Shown here: positions 41,139 through 50,888 of the stretch, one piece after another
How the letters are laid out: each line of letters starts with the position of its first letter
How positions within the stretch are numbered: the stretch's first letter is position 1
Notes under the pieces: generated by a model
What the model was told of the DNA's origin: nothing
What the model saw: the letters and a program-made list of their open reading frames with translations, nothing else
The model's database searches: none
Position numbers and translations under genes: made by a program
DNA from: Proteus columbae
GTDB lineage: Bacteria; Pseudomonadota; Gammaproteobacteria; Enterobacterales; Enterobacteriaceae
Reading direction: 5' to 3'
Assembly (NCBI RefSeq): GCF_002777965.1
Contig: NZ_NGVR01000020.1
Span: 119,983 to 183,982, forward strand
Length of the DNA stretch: 64,000 bases

Positions 41139-42539
41139 TTACTCTGCTTCGGCTTCTTTTTTGCTCACTGAGTGAGTTTCTTTATCTAATTCAATATTAT
41201 CAGCGTTAACATCTTTTATATGATCTCTTGTTAAGCGATAAACAACAGGGCTCAATAAAGCTAATGCGATTAAGTTAGGGATCGCCATCATTGCATTGAG
41301 TGTATCGGCCAGTAACCATACAAACTCTAATGATTGTGTTGCCCCAACCGGTAACGCAATCAGCCAAGCAATACGAAATGGCATAATAGCTTTAGGTCCA
41401 AACAGGTATTGCACACATTTTTCACCGTAAAAACTCCAGCCTAAAATCGTGGTAAATGCAAAAATAGCTAATGCAATTGCCACAATATAGTTACCACCCG
41501 GAATAGCGATAGAGAATGATGCAGCGGTCAATGTTGCGCCGCTTTGCCCTGTTAACCATTGTCCTGTGATAACAATAGTTAATCCTGTAACAGAGCAGAC
41601 AATGATGGTATCAATAAAAGTCCCCAACATCGCAATCAAACCTTGGCGAACAGGGTTTTGTGTTTTTGCCGTCGCATGGGCAATAGGCGCACTACCCAAT
41701 CCCGCTTCATTTGAGAAAACACCACGCGCAACACCAAAACGGATCGCGGCCCAAACAGCAGCACCGGCAAAACCACCTTGAGCAGCAACTGGTGTAAATG
41801 CAGATTTAACAATAAGGACAATAGCATCTGGGATAGCAGTCACATTCAGTGCTAAAACAACAATACCTGCACCAAAATAGCCAACGGTCATAATAGGAAC
41901 TAATTTACCAGCAACATCAGCAATACGCTTAATGCCCCCAATAAGTACTGCACCGACTAAAATAACAAGCACAATAGCGGTGATTGTAGTCGAAATACCA
42001 AAGTTACTTTCCAGTACATCAGCCACAGAGTTTGCTTGTACTGTATTACCAATACCAAAACCCGCAAAACTACCAAAGACAGCAAAAACAGTACCTAGCC
42101 AAACCCAATTTTTGCCTAAGCCATTTTTGATGTAATACATTGGCCCACCGACATAGTTTCCATATTTATCAACTTCACGGAAACGTACAGCAAGCACAGC
42201 TTCTGAATATTTGGTTGCCATTCCCACTAATGCGGTCATCCACATCCAGAACAATGCACCGGGACCACCTAAGACAACAGCTGTTGCAACACCAGCAATA
42301 TTACCCGTTCCAATAGTGGCAGATAGTGCGGTCATCAACGCATTAAATGGTGATATTTGCCCTTCACCTCTTTTATCATTTTTTTCAAATAAAAGCTTAA
42401 ATCCTGTACCTAATTTCCTAATAGGTAAAAAACCAAGTCGAAACTGCATAAAAAGGCCGATACCGAGAATACCGACAAGCATCGGCACTCCCCATACCAC
42501 GCCATTTATAGCGCTTAATATATTTGTGATGAAATCCAT
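41139..42539 (-). CDS. Alanine/glycine:cation symporter (AGCS family)
   Basis: 466-residue inner-membrane sodium/proton-coupled amino-acid transporter with about 11 membrane helices. Family signatures include FNALMTALSATIGTGNIAGVATAV (read in two parts, near residue 65), GPGALFWMWMTALVGMATKYSE and the GVARGVFSNEAGLGSAPIAHA segment near residue 270. Comparable to E. coli YaaJ. Monocistronic and divergent from clcA. Alanine or glycine is the family substrate; the precise one is not determinable here. Confidence 0.9.
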   Translation of the reverse strand: MDFITNILSAINGVVWGVPMLVGILGIGLFMQFRLGFLPIRKLGTGFKLLFEKNDKRGEGQISPFNALMTALSATIGTGNIAGVATAVVLGGPGALFWMWMTALVGMATKYSEAVLAVRFREVDKYGNYVGGPMYYIKNGLGKNWVWLGTVFAVFGSFAGFGIGNTVQANSVADVLESNFGISTTITAIVLVILVGAVLIGGIKRIADVAGKLVPIMTVGYFGAGIVVLALNVTAIPDAIVLIVKSAFTPVAAQGGFAGAAVWAAIRFGVARGVFSNEAGLGSAPIAHATAKTQNPVRQGLIAMLGTFIDTIIVCSVTGLTIVITGQWLTGQSGATLTAASFSIAIPGGNYIVAIALAIFAFTTILGWSFYGEKCVQYLFGPKAIMPFRIAWLIALPVGATQSLEFVWLLADTLNAMMAIPNLIALALLSPVVYRLTRDHIKDVNADNIELDKETHSVSKKEAEAE

Positions 42540-42734
42540 AATTTACCCTTTTCAGTCCAAATGTTATCTAAATATGTATTTTTTGTTATCAATTACACTA
42601 AAGATGAAAAAGTGAAAATATGCTAGAAAAAAAAACGACTAATTCTAAAATTGACTTAGTTATGTGAGAAATATCACTTCATTATTAAATTACGCTATCA
42701 TTAAGTTCATCGTTACAATACTTCAATCAAAGTT

Positions 42735-44156
42735 ATGCATAATCATAAATCAGTACAAAACACCAAAAATGAACGACGTTTTAATCTGTTCAGAAAAGCG
42801 CAAGAAACCAACCTTGCACCACTAAAAATCCTGCTATTATCCGCTGTGGTCGGCTCTCTAGCTGGATTAGTCGGTGTTTTATTTGAAAAAAGCGTTAGTT
42901 GGGTAATTCATTTTCGACAAGAAGAATTTATTAAAACCTTTACTAATCCTTATATTCTAGCAATCTGCACATTACTTTTTTCCTCTATTCTGGCAATGCT
43001 GGGATATTATTTAGTCAAGAAATTTTCACCCGAATCGGGGGGATCAGGAATACCTGAAATTGAAGGTGCCATGATAGATATTCGCCCTGTTCGTTGGTGG
43101 CGAGTATTACCTGTAAAATTTATTGCCAGTATTGGAACTTTAGGTTCTGGTATGGTATTAGGGCGAGAAGGCCCAACGGTTCAATTGGGCGCCAATATCG
43201 GTCAGCTCATAAACGATATTTCTCGAGTAAAAGATAAAGAGTCACGCCATACTCTGTTAGCTACAGGAGCAGCAGCAGGATTAACCGCTGCTTTTAATGC
43301 ACCTCTGGCTGGCATTTTATTTATTATTGAAGAGATGCGGCCTCAATTTAAATACAATCTTATTTCAATTAAAGCGATCTTTATTGGCGTTATTATGTCT
43401 TGCATTGTTTTTCGTCTATTTAATGGTGAAGGCAGTGTTATTCATATCGGTAAATTTTCGTCCGCACCACTAAATACACTCTGGTTGTATTTAGTTTTGG
43501 GTATGTTATTTGGTATTATTGGCGTTATATTCAGTAAATTACTTTTCTATGTCCAAACCCAATTTCAGCATTTCTATCAAGATAAAACATCACGCTTTGT
43601 TTTAACCGGTGGCATTATCGGTGGGCTTTGTGGCTTATTAGCATTAATTATTCCTGAAATAACTGGCGGTGGGTTTAGTATTATTCCGGCACTTAGTACC
43701 GGACAATATTCCCTGATTGCACTATTACTTTTCTTTATTTTACGAACGATCACATCCATTATCAGTTTTGCCTCTGGTGCTCCTGGCGGTATATTCGCCC
43801 CTACTCTGGCTCTTGGTACTCTATTTGGTAGTGCATTCGGATTAACTGCAACCTTACTTTTCCCTGACTATCAAATTCAAATTGGCACATTTGCTATTGC
43901 AGGAATGGGAGCTTTATTTGCAGCAACGGTAAGAGCACCTCTAACGGGGATCGTCCTCGTATTAGAAATGACCGATAATTATCAACTTATTCTGCCGATG
44001 ATCATTACTTGTTTAGGTGCAACAATGTTGGCACAACTATTAGGTGGTCGCCCTATTTATACGGTTTTATTAGAACGGATATTGCAAAAATCTGAGGAAA
44101 AAGAACGAACAGACAAAATCCTCGACATTAAAAGTGATAAATCACCACAACAATAA
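42735..44156 (+). CDS. clcA: H+/Cl- exchange transporter ClcA
   Basis: Inner-membrane 2Cl-/1H+ antiporter implicated in extreme acid resistance. Same length as E. coli ClcA (473). Selectivity motifs GSGIPE (about 104), GREGP with the gating glutamate at E145 (E148 in E. coli) and GGIFAP (about 352) are intact; the internal proton glutamate corresponds to E200 in FIIEEMRP (E203 in E. coli). Ends before a shared hairpin with tehB. Confidence 0.96.
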   Translation: MHNHKSVQNTKNERRFNLFRKAQETNLAPLKILLLSAVVGSLAGLVGVLFEKSVSWVIHFRQEEFIKTFTNPYILAICTLLFSSILAMLGYYLVKKFSPESGGSGIPEIEGAMIDIRPVRWWRVLPVKFIASIGTLGSGMVLGREGPTVQLGANIGQLINDISRVKDKESRHTLLATGAAAGLTAAFNAPLAGILFIIEEMRPQFKYNLISIKAIFIGVIMSCIVFRLFNGEGSVIHIGKFSSAPLNTLWLYLVLGMLFGIIGVIFSKLLFYVQTQFQHFYQDKTSRFVLTGGIIGGLCGLLALIIPEITGGGFSIIPALSTGQYSLIALLLFFILRTITSIISFASGAPGGIFAPTLALGTLFGSAFGLTATLLFPDYQIQIGTFAIAGMGALFAATVRAPLTGIVLVLEMTDNYQLILPMIITCLGATMLAQLLGGRPIYTVLLERILQKSEEKERTDKILDIKSDKSPQQ

Positions 44157-44174
44157 AACTGGCTTAAACAGATA

Positions 44175-44207
44175 AAAAATACCCCAATTATTTGGGGTAT
44201 TTAAAAA
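44175..44207. terminator. Bidirectional terminator between clcA and tehB
   Basis: Perfect ATACCCCAA/TTGGGGTAT stem (44180-44200) with a TTAT loop, flanked by A-run and T/A-rich tails. Serves convergent clcA and tehB. Confidence 0.85.
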
Positions 44208-44230
44208 GAGATGATAGTTCTTAACTATTT

Positions 44231-45085
44231 CTATTTTTTGCGTGCGATTAAAGTAGCAAAATTTAAGGCGATACGATTGCCATTTGCATCTGTTTTATGT
44301 AAATGCCCTGGATCCTCATTATATTTAATAATTTCCCAGTCTTTATAATAATCAGCTAATTCGTTTGGACGTAAAAAGGTTTTAAATGGAATGTCAGCAG
44401 GATCACTATTTGGCGTTTCAACAGGACAAACAATCACATTAATACCGTCAGAGTTGGTACATTCCTGCATATTTTTAATAATATTTTCAATACGTTCCCG
44501 TTGACAGAACATCAATACAACGGTTGAAAGAATAATATCGTATTTTTCAGTAAGTGAAGCTTTATTAATATCATATAAGCCACTTTTTACAGCCAATCCT
44601 GTTTTGGTTTTCACTGTTTCAATAGCATCAATATGTGAAGCATTAATATCTAACGCTGTTACATCATAACCTTGAGACGCTAAATAAAAGCTGTTTCGAC
44701 CACGACCGGCACCTAAATCTAACACCTTGCAAGGCTGAGTAAAGGTTGCCATATAGCGTACTTCAGAATGCGGTAATGATAAGTCGTTTTCTTTAAATAG
44801 CTTATCTTCTGGGGCACATAAAAAAGAGAGTTGGCAACGTACATCATCACTTGCTTTATCTATTTTATGCCACTGCTGAGGTTGAATTAAAGGTGGCTGA
44901 TCCTCAGTATTACATTCAACTGAAATTTGTGAACCATCATCATTAAAAACAACAAATGTCATGTTACCTTGCAGTACCCGCATTTGGGCATAAGTGCCTT
45001 CCTTTGTATTGTGGCGTTCTAATAACGCTAAAGGAATGGATGTACGAGTCCACTCTGGCATTGTTTTATAACTTACAAGTTCCAT
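44231..45085 (-). CDS. tehB: SAM-dependent methyltransferase TehB (long form)
   Basis: Methylates tellurite and related oxyanions in a detoxification role. At 284 residues it is the long form found in Haemophilus (about 286) and differs from the 197-residue E. coli protein: an N-terminal cupin-like DUF1971 domain (about residues 5-90; AQMRVLQGNMTFVVF, QPQQWHKI) is fused to the methyltransferase domain (about 100-284) with the SAM-binding VLDLGAGRGRNSFYLA loop at about 118 and the acidic DIN at the end of beta-2. tehA is not adjacent. A Fur-box-like site lies upstream. Confidence 0.92.
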   Translation of the reverse strand: MELVSYKTMPEWTRTSIPLALLERHNTKEGTYAQMRVLQGNMTFVVFNDDGSQISVECNTEDQPPLIQPQQWHKIDKASDDVRCQLSFLCAPEDKLFKENDLSLPHSEVRYMATFTQPCKVLDLGAGRGRNSFYLASQGYDVTALDINASHIDAIETVKTKTGLAVKSGLYDINKASLTEKYDIILSTVVLMFCQRERIENIIKNMQECTNSDGINVIVCPVETPNSDPADIPFKTFLRPNELADYYKDWEIIKYNEDPGHLHKTDANGNRIALNFATLIARKK

Positions 45086-45125
45086 AATTCAACCTCTTTT
45101 AAGATGCATTTTAAATACATCTTAT

Positions 45126-45144
45126 GGCAATCATTATCATTCGT
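45126..45144 (-). promoter_or_regulatory. Possible Fur box upstream of tehB
   Basis: ACGAATGATAATGATTGCC on the minus strand matches 13 of 19 positions of the Fur consensus, 40-60 bp before the tehB start. AT-rich surroundings make chance matches likely. Confidence 0.35.
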
Positions 45145-45163
45145 AAAGAAGGTTTTATCAGAA

Positions 45164-46336
45164 TTATGATTTTAAATATTTGTTTAAAAGCAAATCAGTC
45201 ACATCTGAGGAAGAAATAGATTCACCACATAAAACTTTCATCATAATTTCTTTGCCTAACGAAGCTAAAGAAAACAACATATCTGGGCGTAATCGGCTAA
45301 TTTTATCTCTATTTTCATCTTGATTAATAATGGTGATCAACTTGGCATCAACATTAGAACATTCTTGGATAGTCAGCAAAATAAAGGTATTTTCTGCATC
45401 ACTTTCAGATAAAGTAACAACCCAACTCGCTTTCGCAATATTGGCAGATTGCAATGTTTTAAGATTAGTTGGATCACCTTCAATAAAATTGGCTTGCGCA
45501 TCATAAGAGGCTTTACTTTTATCGGCACAAATTGCAATAACTGGTTTCCCTTGTTCTCTTAACCCTTTTTCTAATTGAGAAGCTAATGCCGATGAACCAA
45601 TAATAATAAAATGATTATGCATTTTAGCGATCCTTTTCTTAACAATATCGCGAGTACCGCGCGCAAGAAATCCCATGACATACACAATGGAAGTAGTAAA
45701 AACCGTTATTCCCAAGATAACAACAGTGAGAGTAAAAATACGTGCATTCGTGCTAATTGGCACAATATCGCCAAATCCCAGTGTCGTCATGCAGACAATA
45801 GAAAAATAGAACGCATCCATCAAGGTTGTAATATGTGGTTTAAATTCATCACCAATATAAAGACTTCCCAGCATTGAGAATAACAGCAAAGAAAGGATAC
45901 AGATAAAAGCCACAAAGCTCGCGCTAGTTAAACTATGATGTGGAAATGCACGCCAACTCATTAACAACCCAATCGCTAAAATAAAAGAAAAATAGGATTG
46001 AAAGTCCATTTGCTGATAAACAGCGACATCAAGAAAAACAATGGTGGCTAATAAAATTAAAGAGACACACCATGCAATTCTGGCACCAAGATACATAAAT
46101 ATTGAAAGCAAAATTAATGCACAACCTAACATCACCTTTGGTATGTCTAGAAGTTTTAACACACCTAAAGATTTAAGCCATGCTGAAAAGCCATGTATCT
46201 CCCAATCCAGATAAATACCACGAGATAGTAAAATGGAATAAATGATAAAAATACCATTTAAGATAAGTAATAAAGACATCATTTTTCTTGTCACGCTAGA
46301 TGTCTCTATCACATTCAGTATTGCGGATAATTTCAT
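45164..46336 (-). CDS. kch: Voltage-gated-type potassium channel Kch
   Basis: 390-residue potassium channel subunit related to E. coli Kch (417). It has several N-terminal membrane segments (about residues 20-155), the pore helix and selectivity filter TTLGFGD (T185-D190; TVGYGD in E. coli), an inner helix (195-225) and a cytosolic RCK/TrkA-N domain (about 238-360) with the nucleotide-binding HFIIIGSSALASQ and the DAENTF segment. The GFG in place of GYG filter also occurs in other functional K+ channels. Same strand as tehB, separated by 78 bp. Confidence 0.88.
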   Translation of the reverse strand: MKLSAILNVIETSSVTRKMMSLLLILNGIFIIYSILLSRGIYLDWEIHGFSAWLKSLGVLKLLDIPKVMLGCALILLSIFMYLGARIAWCVSLILLATIVFLDVAVYQQMDFQSYFSFILAIGLLMSWRAFPHHSLTSASFVAFICILSLLLFSMLGSLYIGDEFKPHITTLMDAFYFSIVCMTTLGFGDIVPISTNARIFTLTVVILGITVFTTSIVYVMGFLARGTRDIVKKRIAKMHNHFIIIGSSALASQLEKGLREQGKPVIAICADKSKASYDAQANFIEGDPTNLKTLQSANIAKASWVVTLSESDAENTFILLTIQECSNVDAKLITIINQDENRDKISRLRPDMLFSLASLGKEIMMKVLCGESISSSDVTDLLLNKYLKS

Positions 46337-46357
46337 ATTAGATATGTAGATACTCAG

Positions 46358-47443
46358 CTAGTTATTATTTAAAGGAATATTATCTAATCCTTGAAATTTA
46401 AAAGGCTCAGCAGGTTTAAAATGACTTGTAGCATTAGCTGAATAGATTATCGACTGCTCTTCACCTAATGGTAATGTCATCACTTTCCCACTCTCTTTTG
46501 AAAAATCAATTTCCTTTAAATTAACCCAAAAGGTATTTGGTGATAATGCTGATTCGAAAAAATATAATTGGTTTTTATGATCAGCCACGGTTCTCCAGCG
46601 TGTGGATGAAATTTCTGGTGATTCAGCTGTACTTAACCCATAAGGTACAGATACATTTCTGATCACACCAAATACGCTAGCGAGAGATTTTTTACTCGAT
46701 TGAGCTTTAGGAATAGCATTCACATAAAAAGAAGCTCGAGCAAAACGATCTGAAGCACGATTCGTCCCCGGTAACATCACGGTTCCACCGATTTGTTGCC
46801 AATAACTATTCAATGCTAATTGTTCTGAAAAAATAGGAGAGTTCGTCATCACTTGATACTCTTTACTGTGATGAATCACTTGTCTACCATTTATATATTC
46901 AATAATGGCGCTATCTCCCGTTGCATCTGAAAGCGAAAGATGCAGAGTTGCCATTCTATCTTGTCCGGGAACTTTATCCGTCAATACAATAAAAGGTTCA
47001 CTGTCTAATGCATTCACGGCTTCTTCGACTGAAGCAAAATTATCTAACACATATTGCGCCCATGCAGAAATCGAAATAGCCGGTTTTTCTTTGGTATATG
47101 CTGGATAATCGGATTCCGCCAACCACAATAAATTAGCCACTAAACCTTTTTCATTCATACCATCTGTCGTAGAAATATCATAACCAGATGCAATCACACT
47201 TCCATATTTAGATGTCCATTTTATCGAGTTATCACCCGCTTCTCCTGAACGTTGCATTCCTTGTGGAAATATCCATAAATTTGTTCCTATGTCATATTTC
47301 CAGTCCATTGAACGAGCCGTAATAATTTGGTTATTGTCGCCTAAATAAACAAGTCGAGTACATGCATCAACATCTGTAATACCTACAGTAAAAAAGCCAG
47401 CTATAAGTAGAGTACCCAAAAAAGTATGACGTAATTTTTTCAT
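46358..47443 (-). CDS. Choloylglycine-hydrolase-family (Ntn) amidase, exported
   Basis: 361-residue linear amide C-N hydrolase of the bile-salt-hydrolase/penicillin V acylase family. A signal peptide (residues 1-27, ending VDA) is followed by C28, the expected autoproteolytic nucleophile in ACTRLVYLG; the conserved R/D pair is seen in TARSMDWKYD, and NSP and R residues of the family lie further on. It should act in the periplasm or outside, as in Gram-negative PVAs that can hydrolyse acyl-homoserine lactones. Substrate (bile salt, penicillin V, AHL) cannot be settled from sequence. Confidence 0.87.
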   Translation of the reverse strand: MKKLRHTFLGTLLIAGFFTVGITDVDACTRLVYLGDNNQIITARSMDWKYDIGTNLWIFPQGMQRSGEAGDNSIKWTSKYGSVIASGYDISTTDGMNEKGLVANLLWLAESDYPAYTKEKPAISISAWAQYVLDNFASVEEAVNALDSEPFIVLTDKVPGQDRMATLHLSLSDATGDSAIIEYINGRQVIHHSKEYQVMTNSPIFSEQLALNSYWQQIGGTVMLPGTNRASDRFARASFYVNAIPKAQSSKKSLASVFGVIRNVSVPYGLSTAESPEISSTRWRTVADHKNQLYFFESALSPNTFWVNLKEIDFSKESGKVMTLPLGEEQSIIYSANATSHFKPAEPFKFQGLDNIPLNNN

Positions 47444-47596
47444 TATTGACTCTTTCCCGTTAAATAAATGGATGGCTTCTTTATTATGGCCTTTCTTTGG
47501 GCTTACTTAAAATCGATAAAGCCTCAAAATAAATATTAGCCCTATTAAAAAAATAAGAATTGATACTTAAGTATAAGGTCATTCAACATAATTGTG

Positions 47597-47633
47597 CATA
47601 AAAAAACCGATACGTTAAGGTATCGGTTTATAA
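47597..47633 (-). terminator. Terminator of yceJ-yceI
   Basis: AAACCGATAC/GTATCGGTTT-type hairpin (47605-47629) with the A-run at 47600-47606 giving a T-tail on the minus strand, about 50 bp after the yceI stop. Confidence 0.85.
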
Positions 47634-47680
47634 ATCGTCTAGGTAATAAGAGACTTTATTGCCTTACAAAAAGCATTTAA

Positions 47681-48259
47681 TTACGCCTTTTTTACACCTT
47701 CGACAGAGATAATTAACTCTGCTTCTTGTGATTTTGGTCCTAAGTCTGATTTAAAATTAAACTCTTTCAGATTCACTTTACCTGTTGCTTCAAAACCAGC
47801 GCGGTAACCTTTCCAAGGATCAGTACCTTCACCAATTAATTTTGCATTTAATGAAACAGGTTTAGTCACACCATTTAATGTTAAATTACCTGTAACTACA
47901 TAATTTTCGCCATCACGAGTAACTTGGGTTGAGACGAATCGAGCCTCAGGATATTTGCTTGCATTAAAGAAATCAGCGCTACGTAAATGCTTATCACGTT
48001 CTGCGTGATTAGTGTCTAAGCTTCCTGTTTTAATCACAACATCGACTTTGTCTTTTGATGGGTCTTCTTTATCGTAACTAAATGTACCATCGAAATCTTT
48101 AAAAGTGCCATATAACCAGCTATAGCCTAAATGTTGGATACGGAACTGTACAAATGCATGTTGGCCTTGTTTATCAATAGCATAATCTGCTGCTAAAGCA
48201 GTACTTGCATTAAATAACAACGCACCTGCTGTTAAACCTAATAAAGCTTTCTTAAACAT
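47681..48259 (-). CDS. yceI: YceI family periplasmic lipid-binding protein
   Basis: Periplasmic beta-barrel lipocalin-like protein that binds polyprenoid-type lipids in homologues. 192 residues with a signal peptide (cleavage after ALA, mature start [13 protein letters not shown]) and the conserved [26 protein letters not shown] and [12 protein letters not shown] segments. The start at 48259 is preferred over an ATG four codons upstream because GGAG is 6 nt before it and MFKKALLGL is the proper signal peptide N-terminus. Downstream of yceJ (33 bp), as in E. coli. Confidence 0.95.
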   Translation of the reverse strand: MFKKALLGLTAGALLFNASTALAADYAIDKQGQHAFVQFRIQHLGYSWLYGTFKDFDGTFSYDKEDPSKDKVDVVIKTGSLDTNHAERDKHLRSADFFNASKYPEARFVSTQVTRDGENYVVTGNLTLNGVTKPVSLNAKLIGEGTDPWKGYRAGFEATGKVNLKEFNFKSDLGPKSQEAELIISVEGVKKA

Positions 48260-48292
48260 TGTTATCTCCATAATTTCGTTTTATAAGTTTAA

Positions 48293-48847
48293 TTATTTAG
48301 TCCGCATTCCTAGCATGCGTTTTAACGTGACATCTTTATCAATAAAGTGATGTTTTAAAGCACCGGCAGCATGTAATAGCGATAATAAAACTACTGCCCA
48401 AGCTAAATAAAGATGAATATCGCCAGCTAAATCCGCTTGTTCAGCTTCCCCTGTAAAAATGGCAGGCACAGAAAACCAATCAAATACAGATATAGCTTGT
48501 CCATCAGCAGTTGAAATTAAATAACCACTAATCAGAATAGAAAATAAGATTAAATATAAAAGCATATGTGCAATATGAGCACTAATACGTGTCAATTTAC
48601 TATAACTTGTTAAAGCTTTAGGAGGTGGGGAGATCCAACGCCATATCACACGCACTATCAAAATAATAAATAAAAGAATACCAATGCTCTTATGTATTTC
48701 AGGTGCCGAATGATACCAGCTGTCATAATACCCTAGCGTCACCATCCACAGCCCTAAAGCAAACATCCCATAGACAGTAAGCGCCGACCCCCAGTGTAAA
48801 AGGAGTGACAAGTGCCCATAGCGAGACGCATTATTTCGCCATTGCAT
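48293..48847 (-). CDS. yceJ: Cytochrome b561 family protein
   Basis: 184-residue four-helix membrane protein that should carry two b-type hemes and move electrons between quinol and an acceptor. Candidate axial histidines are in LLLHWGS (helix 1), EIHKSIG (helix 2), HIAHMLLY (helix 3) and LLHAAGALKHH (helix 4). First gene of the yceJ-yceI pair, the same order as E. coli. Confidence 0.92.
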   Translation of the reverse strand: MQWRNNASRYGHLSLLLHWGSALTVYGMFALGLWMVTLGYYDSWYHSAPEIHKSIGILLFIILIVRVIWRWISPPPKALTSYSKLTRISAHIAHMLLYLILFSILISGYLISTADGQAISVFDWFSVPAIFTGEAEQADLAGDIHLYLAWAVVLLSLLHAAGALKHHFIDKDVTLKRMLGMRTK

Positions 48848-49167
48848 AATAAAAACCCAATAGTTTCTAATTCATTAAAATGATGTTATCTAGTTTAGTG
48901 TATTGAGAATAAATTGTTAGTCCATAATTCAACAAATAATTTGCTTATCATTATCAATAATAATCAATAAGTAATAGGCTCTTATTAGTCACTCTGTTGA
49001 TTATCTAATCAATAACGTTGTTGGATCGGTTTTTCTCAAAATAAGATAGGCGTATTGGCAGGCATTTATATACATAATAAAAAGAATAAAATAGGAATAA
49101 AAAAATAATCAGCAAAATAAGATCAATACAACATTTGTATAACTATAAAAACAATTGTACCCTTCAC
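48848..49167. other. Non-coding gap upstream of yceJ with possible Fur site
   Basis: About 320 bp of AT-rich DNA with the yceJ promoter. The minus-strand sequence at 48947-48965, beginning GATAATGATAA, matches a Fur box at about 14 of 19 positions. Composition makes this tentative. Nothing else recognised. Confidence 0.35.
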
Positions 49168-49368
49168 TTATCCTAAATTAGAACTTATTAAGCAAAATAC
49201 AATAATAATTAGAGGAACCGTAAAAAAAACGGATAACCAGCGCATTTCGCGTACAACACCAAAAATAATACCAACAATACAAACAAAAAATATAACAGGC
49301 ATCATTTCTGAGTAATGATCATAACAATAGTGCATTAATAAATTAATCCACGAGTGATCGTTTTGCAT
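49168..49368 (-). CDS. Small hypothetical membrane protein
   Basis: 66 codons encoding two hydrophobic segments (about residues 22-38 and 44-62), VIFFVCIVGIIFGVV and LSVFFTVPLIIIVFCLI, after a short histidine/tyrosine-containing N-terminus. No strong ribosome-binding site precedes the ATG. Not recognised as any family. The membrane-protein composition in an AT-rich gap makes it plausible but unproven. Confidence 0.4.
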   Translation of the reverse strand: MQNDHSWINLLMHYCYDHYSEMMPVIFFVCIVGIIFGVVREMRWLSVFFTVPLIIIVFCLISSNLG

Positions 49369-49862
49369 ATAAAAATTTCAACCAATGAAAATAAATTTTA
49401 ATTAAGATAGTGATAAATTACTATCATTAACAAATAAAACAAGCGTCGTATTATAAATATCAATCATCGCGCACAAAGATATTAAAACACTTCACATTTT
49501 AAATAGAGACAATATTGGTAATTAAAAATAACAATCTAAGCTAAATTTTCAACAATATAAAACAAGCAAGGTGAAATAAAACAAAATCACTCAAATAAAA
49601 CCAATATCATTTTTAATATCACATTAGTTAAATGAAATAATAATTTCATTTAACTTCAAATAAAGAAAATTAATTTCGCAAAGTTATAATAAAATTAATA
49701 AAGAATAAATAAAATAGAGTTTTAAACATCAAATAATTACCTTTAGGTCATTCATTTACTTGGAATTAACTCTATATTTCATTTTAATTACTATTAGCTA
49801 AAAACATTCAAATACCATGCAAAAAACACTACAATTACAATAGTATTTTTATTGAGGGCACT
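49369..49862. other. AT-rich non-coding region upstream of the RpiR regulator
   Basis: About 490 bp without a supported gene, containing only AT-rich tracts and the presumed promoter of the RpiR-family gene. Nothing else recognised. Confidence 0.4.
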
Positions 49863-50690
49863 ATGTCTACTGCAACAAATCTGAATGAACTACAGGAACA
49901 AGTTCGCTCCCGCTATAATGGATTAAGTAAAAGGCTACAGCAGGTTGCACATTATCTACTTGATAATAAAAACAGTGTGGCATTTGATACAATTGCGATC
50001 CTTGCAGATAAAGCAAATGTTCCTCCATCGACATTAATTCGTTTTGCCAATGCATTTCATTTCAATGGCTTCAATGAAATGAAACAATTATTTCAAAATC
50101 ACTTGATGAATGAAATGGTAAATGAAAATGAAAATTTAACTTATAAACAAAAATATAAAGAGGAGCCTCCTAATCTGAATGAGCCAGCCTATATTTTGCA
50201 AGAATTTGCACAAGCAAATAGCCATTCATTGCAACAATTGGCAAATCAGACTCACAGAGAAATGTTAAATAAAACATTACAATTGCTCGAACACGCTGAC
50301 ACAATTTATATTTGTGGCTTTCATCACTCATTCAGTGCTGCAAGTTATTTTTTTCATGCTCTCTCGCATATCCCTTGTGAGACTGTTTTTGTCAACAGCC
50401 TAGGTGGGATGTACAAAGAGCAATTAAGAAATATTACACATCGTGATGTGCTCTTTGGGATCCACTTCCACCCGTATTCAGATGAAATGCAAAAAATGTG
50501 TGAAATGGCAACTTACAAAGAAGCAAAACAGATTATTGTTACTGATAGTCCAATTAGCCCATTAGCGAGTTTAAGCGATGTTTGTTTAACGGTTAAAGAA
50601 GCTCAAATAAAAACCTTTCGTTCTCAAACTTCAACAATGTGTTTGCTACAAGCAATCTCTGTCGCTTTTGCTTTTAGAAAAAAACATTAA
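49863..50690 (+). CDS. RpiR-family transcriptional regulator (HTH + SIS)
   Basis: 275-residue regulator: N-terminal RpiR helix-turn-helix (about residues 10-85, LSKRLQQVAHYLLDN and PPSTLIRFANAFHFNGFNEMK) and a C-terminal SIS sugar-phosphate/amino-sugar-binding domain (about 125-265, DTIYICGFHHSFSAASYF). RpiR proteins commonly sense phosphorylated sugars. As the first gene before the glycosaminoglycan genes, it is the natural candidate to control them, by inference from position. Ends at a strong terminator. Confidence 0.88.
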   Translation: MSTATNLNELQEQVRSRYNGLSKRLQQVAHYLLDNKNSVAFDTIAILADKANVPPSTLIRFANAFHFNGFNEMKQLFQNHLMNEMVNENENLTYKQKYKEEPPNLNEPAYILQEFAQANSHSLQQLANQTHREMLNKTLQLLEHADTIYICGFHHSFSAASYFFHALSHIPCETVFVNSLGGMYKEQLRNITHRDVLFGIHFHPYSDEMQKMCEMATYKEAKQIIVTDSPISPLASLSDVCLTVKEAQIKTFRSQTSTMCLLQAISVAFAFRKKH

Positions 50691-50706
50691 TAATTTTTTT
50701 ATCCCA

Positions 50707-50737
50707 AACTGCATCTTAATTAAGATGCAGTTTTTTA
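50707..50737 (+). terminator. Terminator of the RpiR-family gene
   Basis: A perfect 22-bp palindrome at 50709-50730 (arms CTGCATCTT) extended by AA/TT pairs and followed by six T, 18 bp after the stop. Confidence 0.9.
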
Positions 50738-50888
50738 TAGACTACAACTATTAACTACATATTAAATAGCTAAGCATTTTATTTAAAACTATTTTTAAGA
50801 GTAAATACAGAATGTTTTATTTGTGATGAGAAAAGCAATCATTTAGCATTAATTTATACCGCCAAAGTTAATTAAAGGATCAAGTTAA

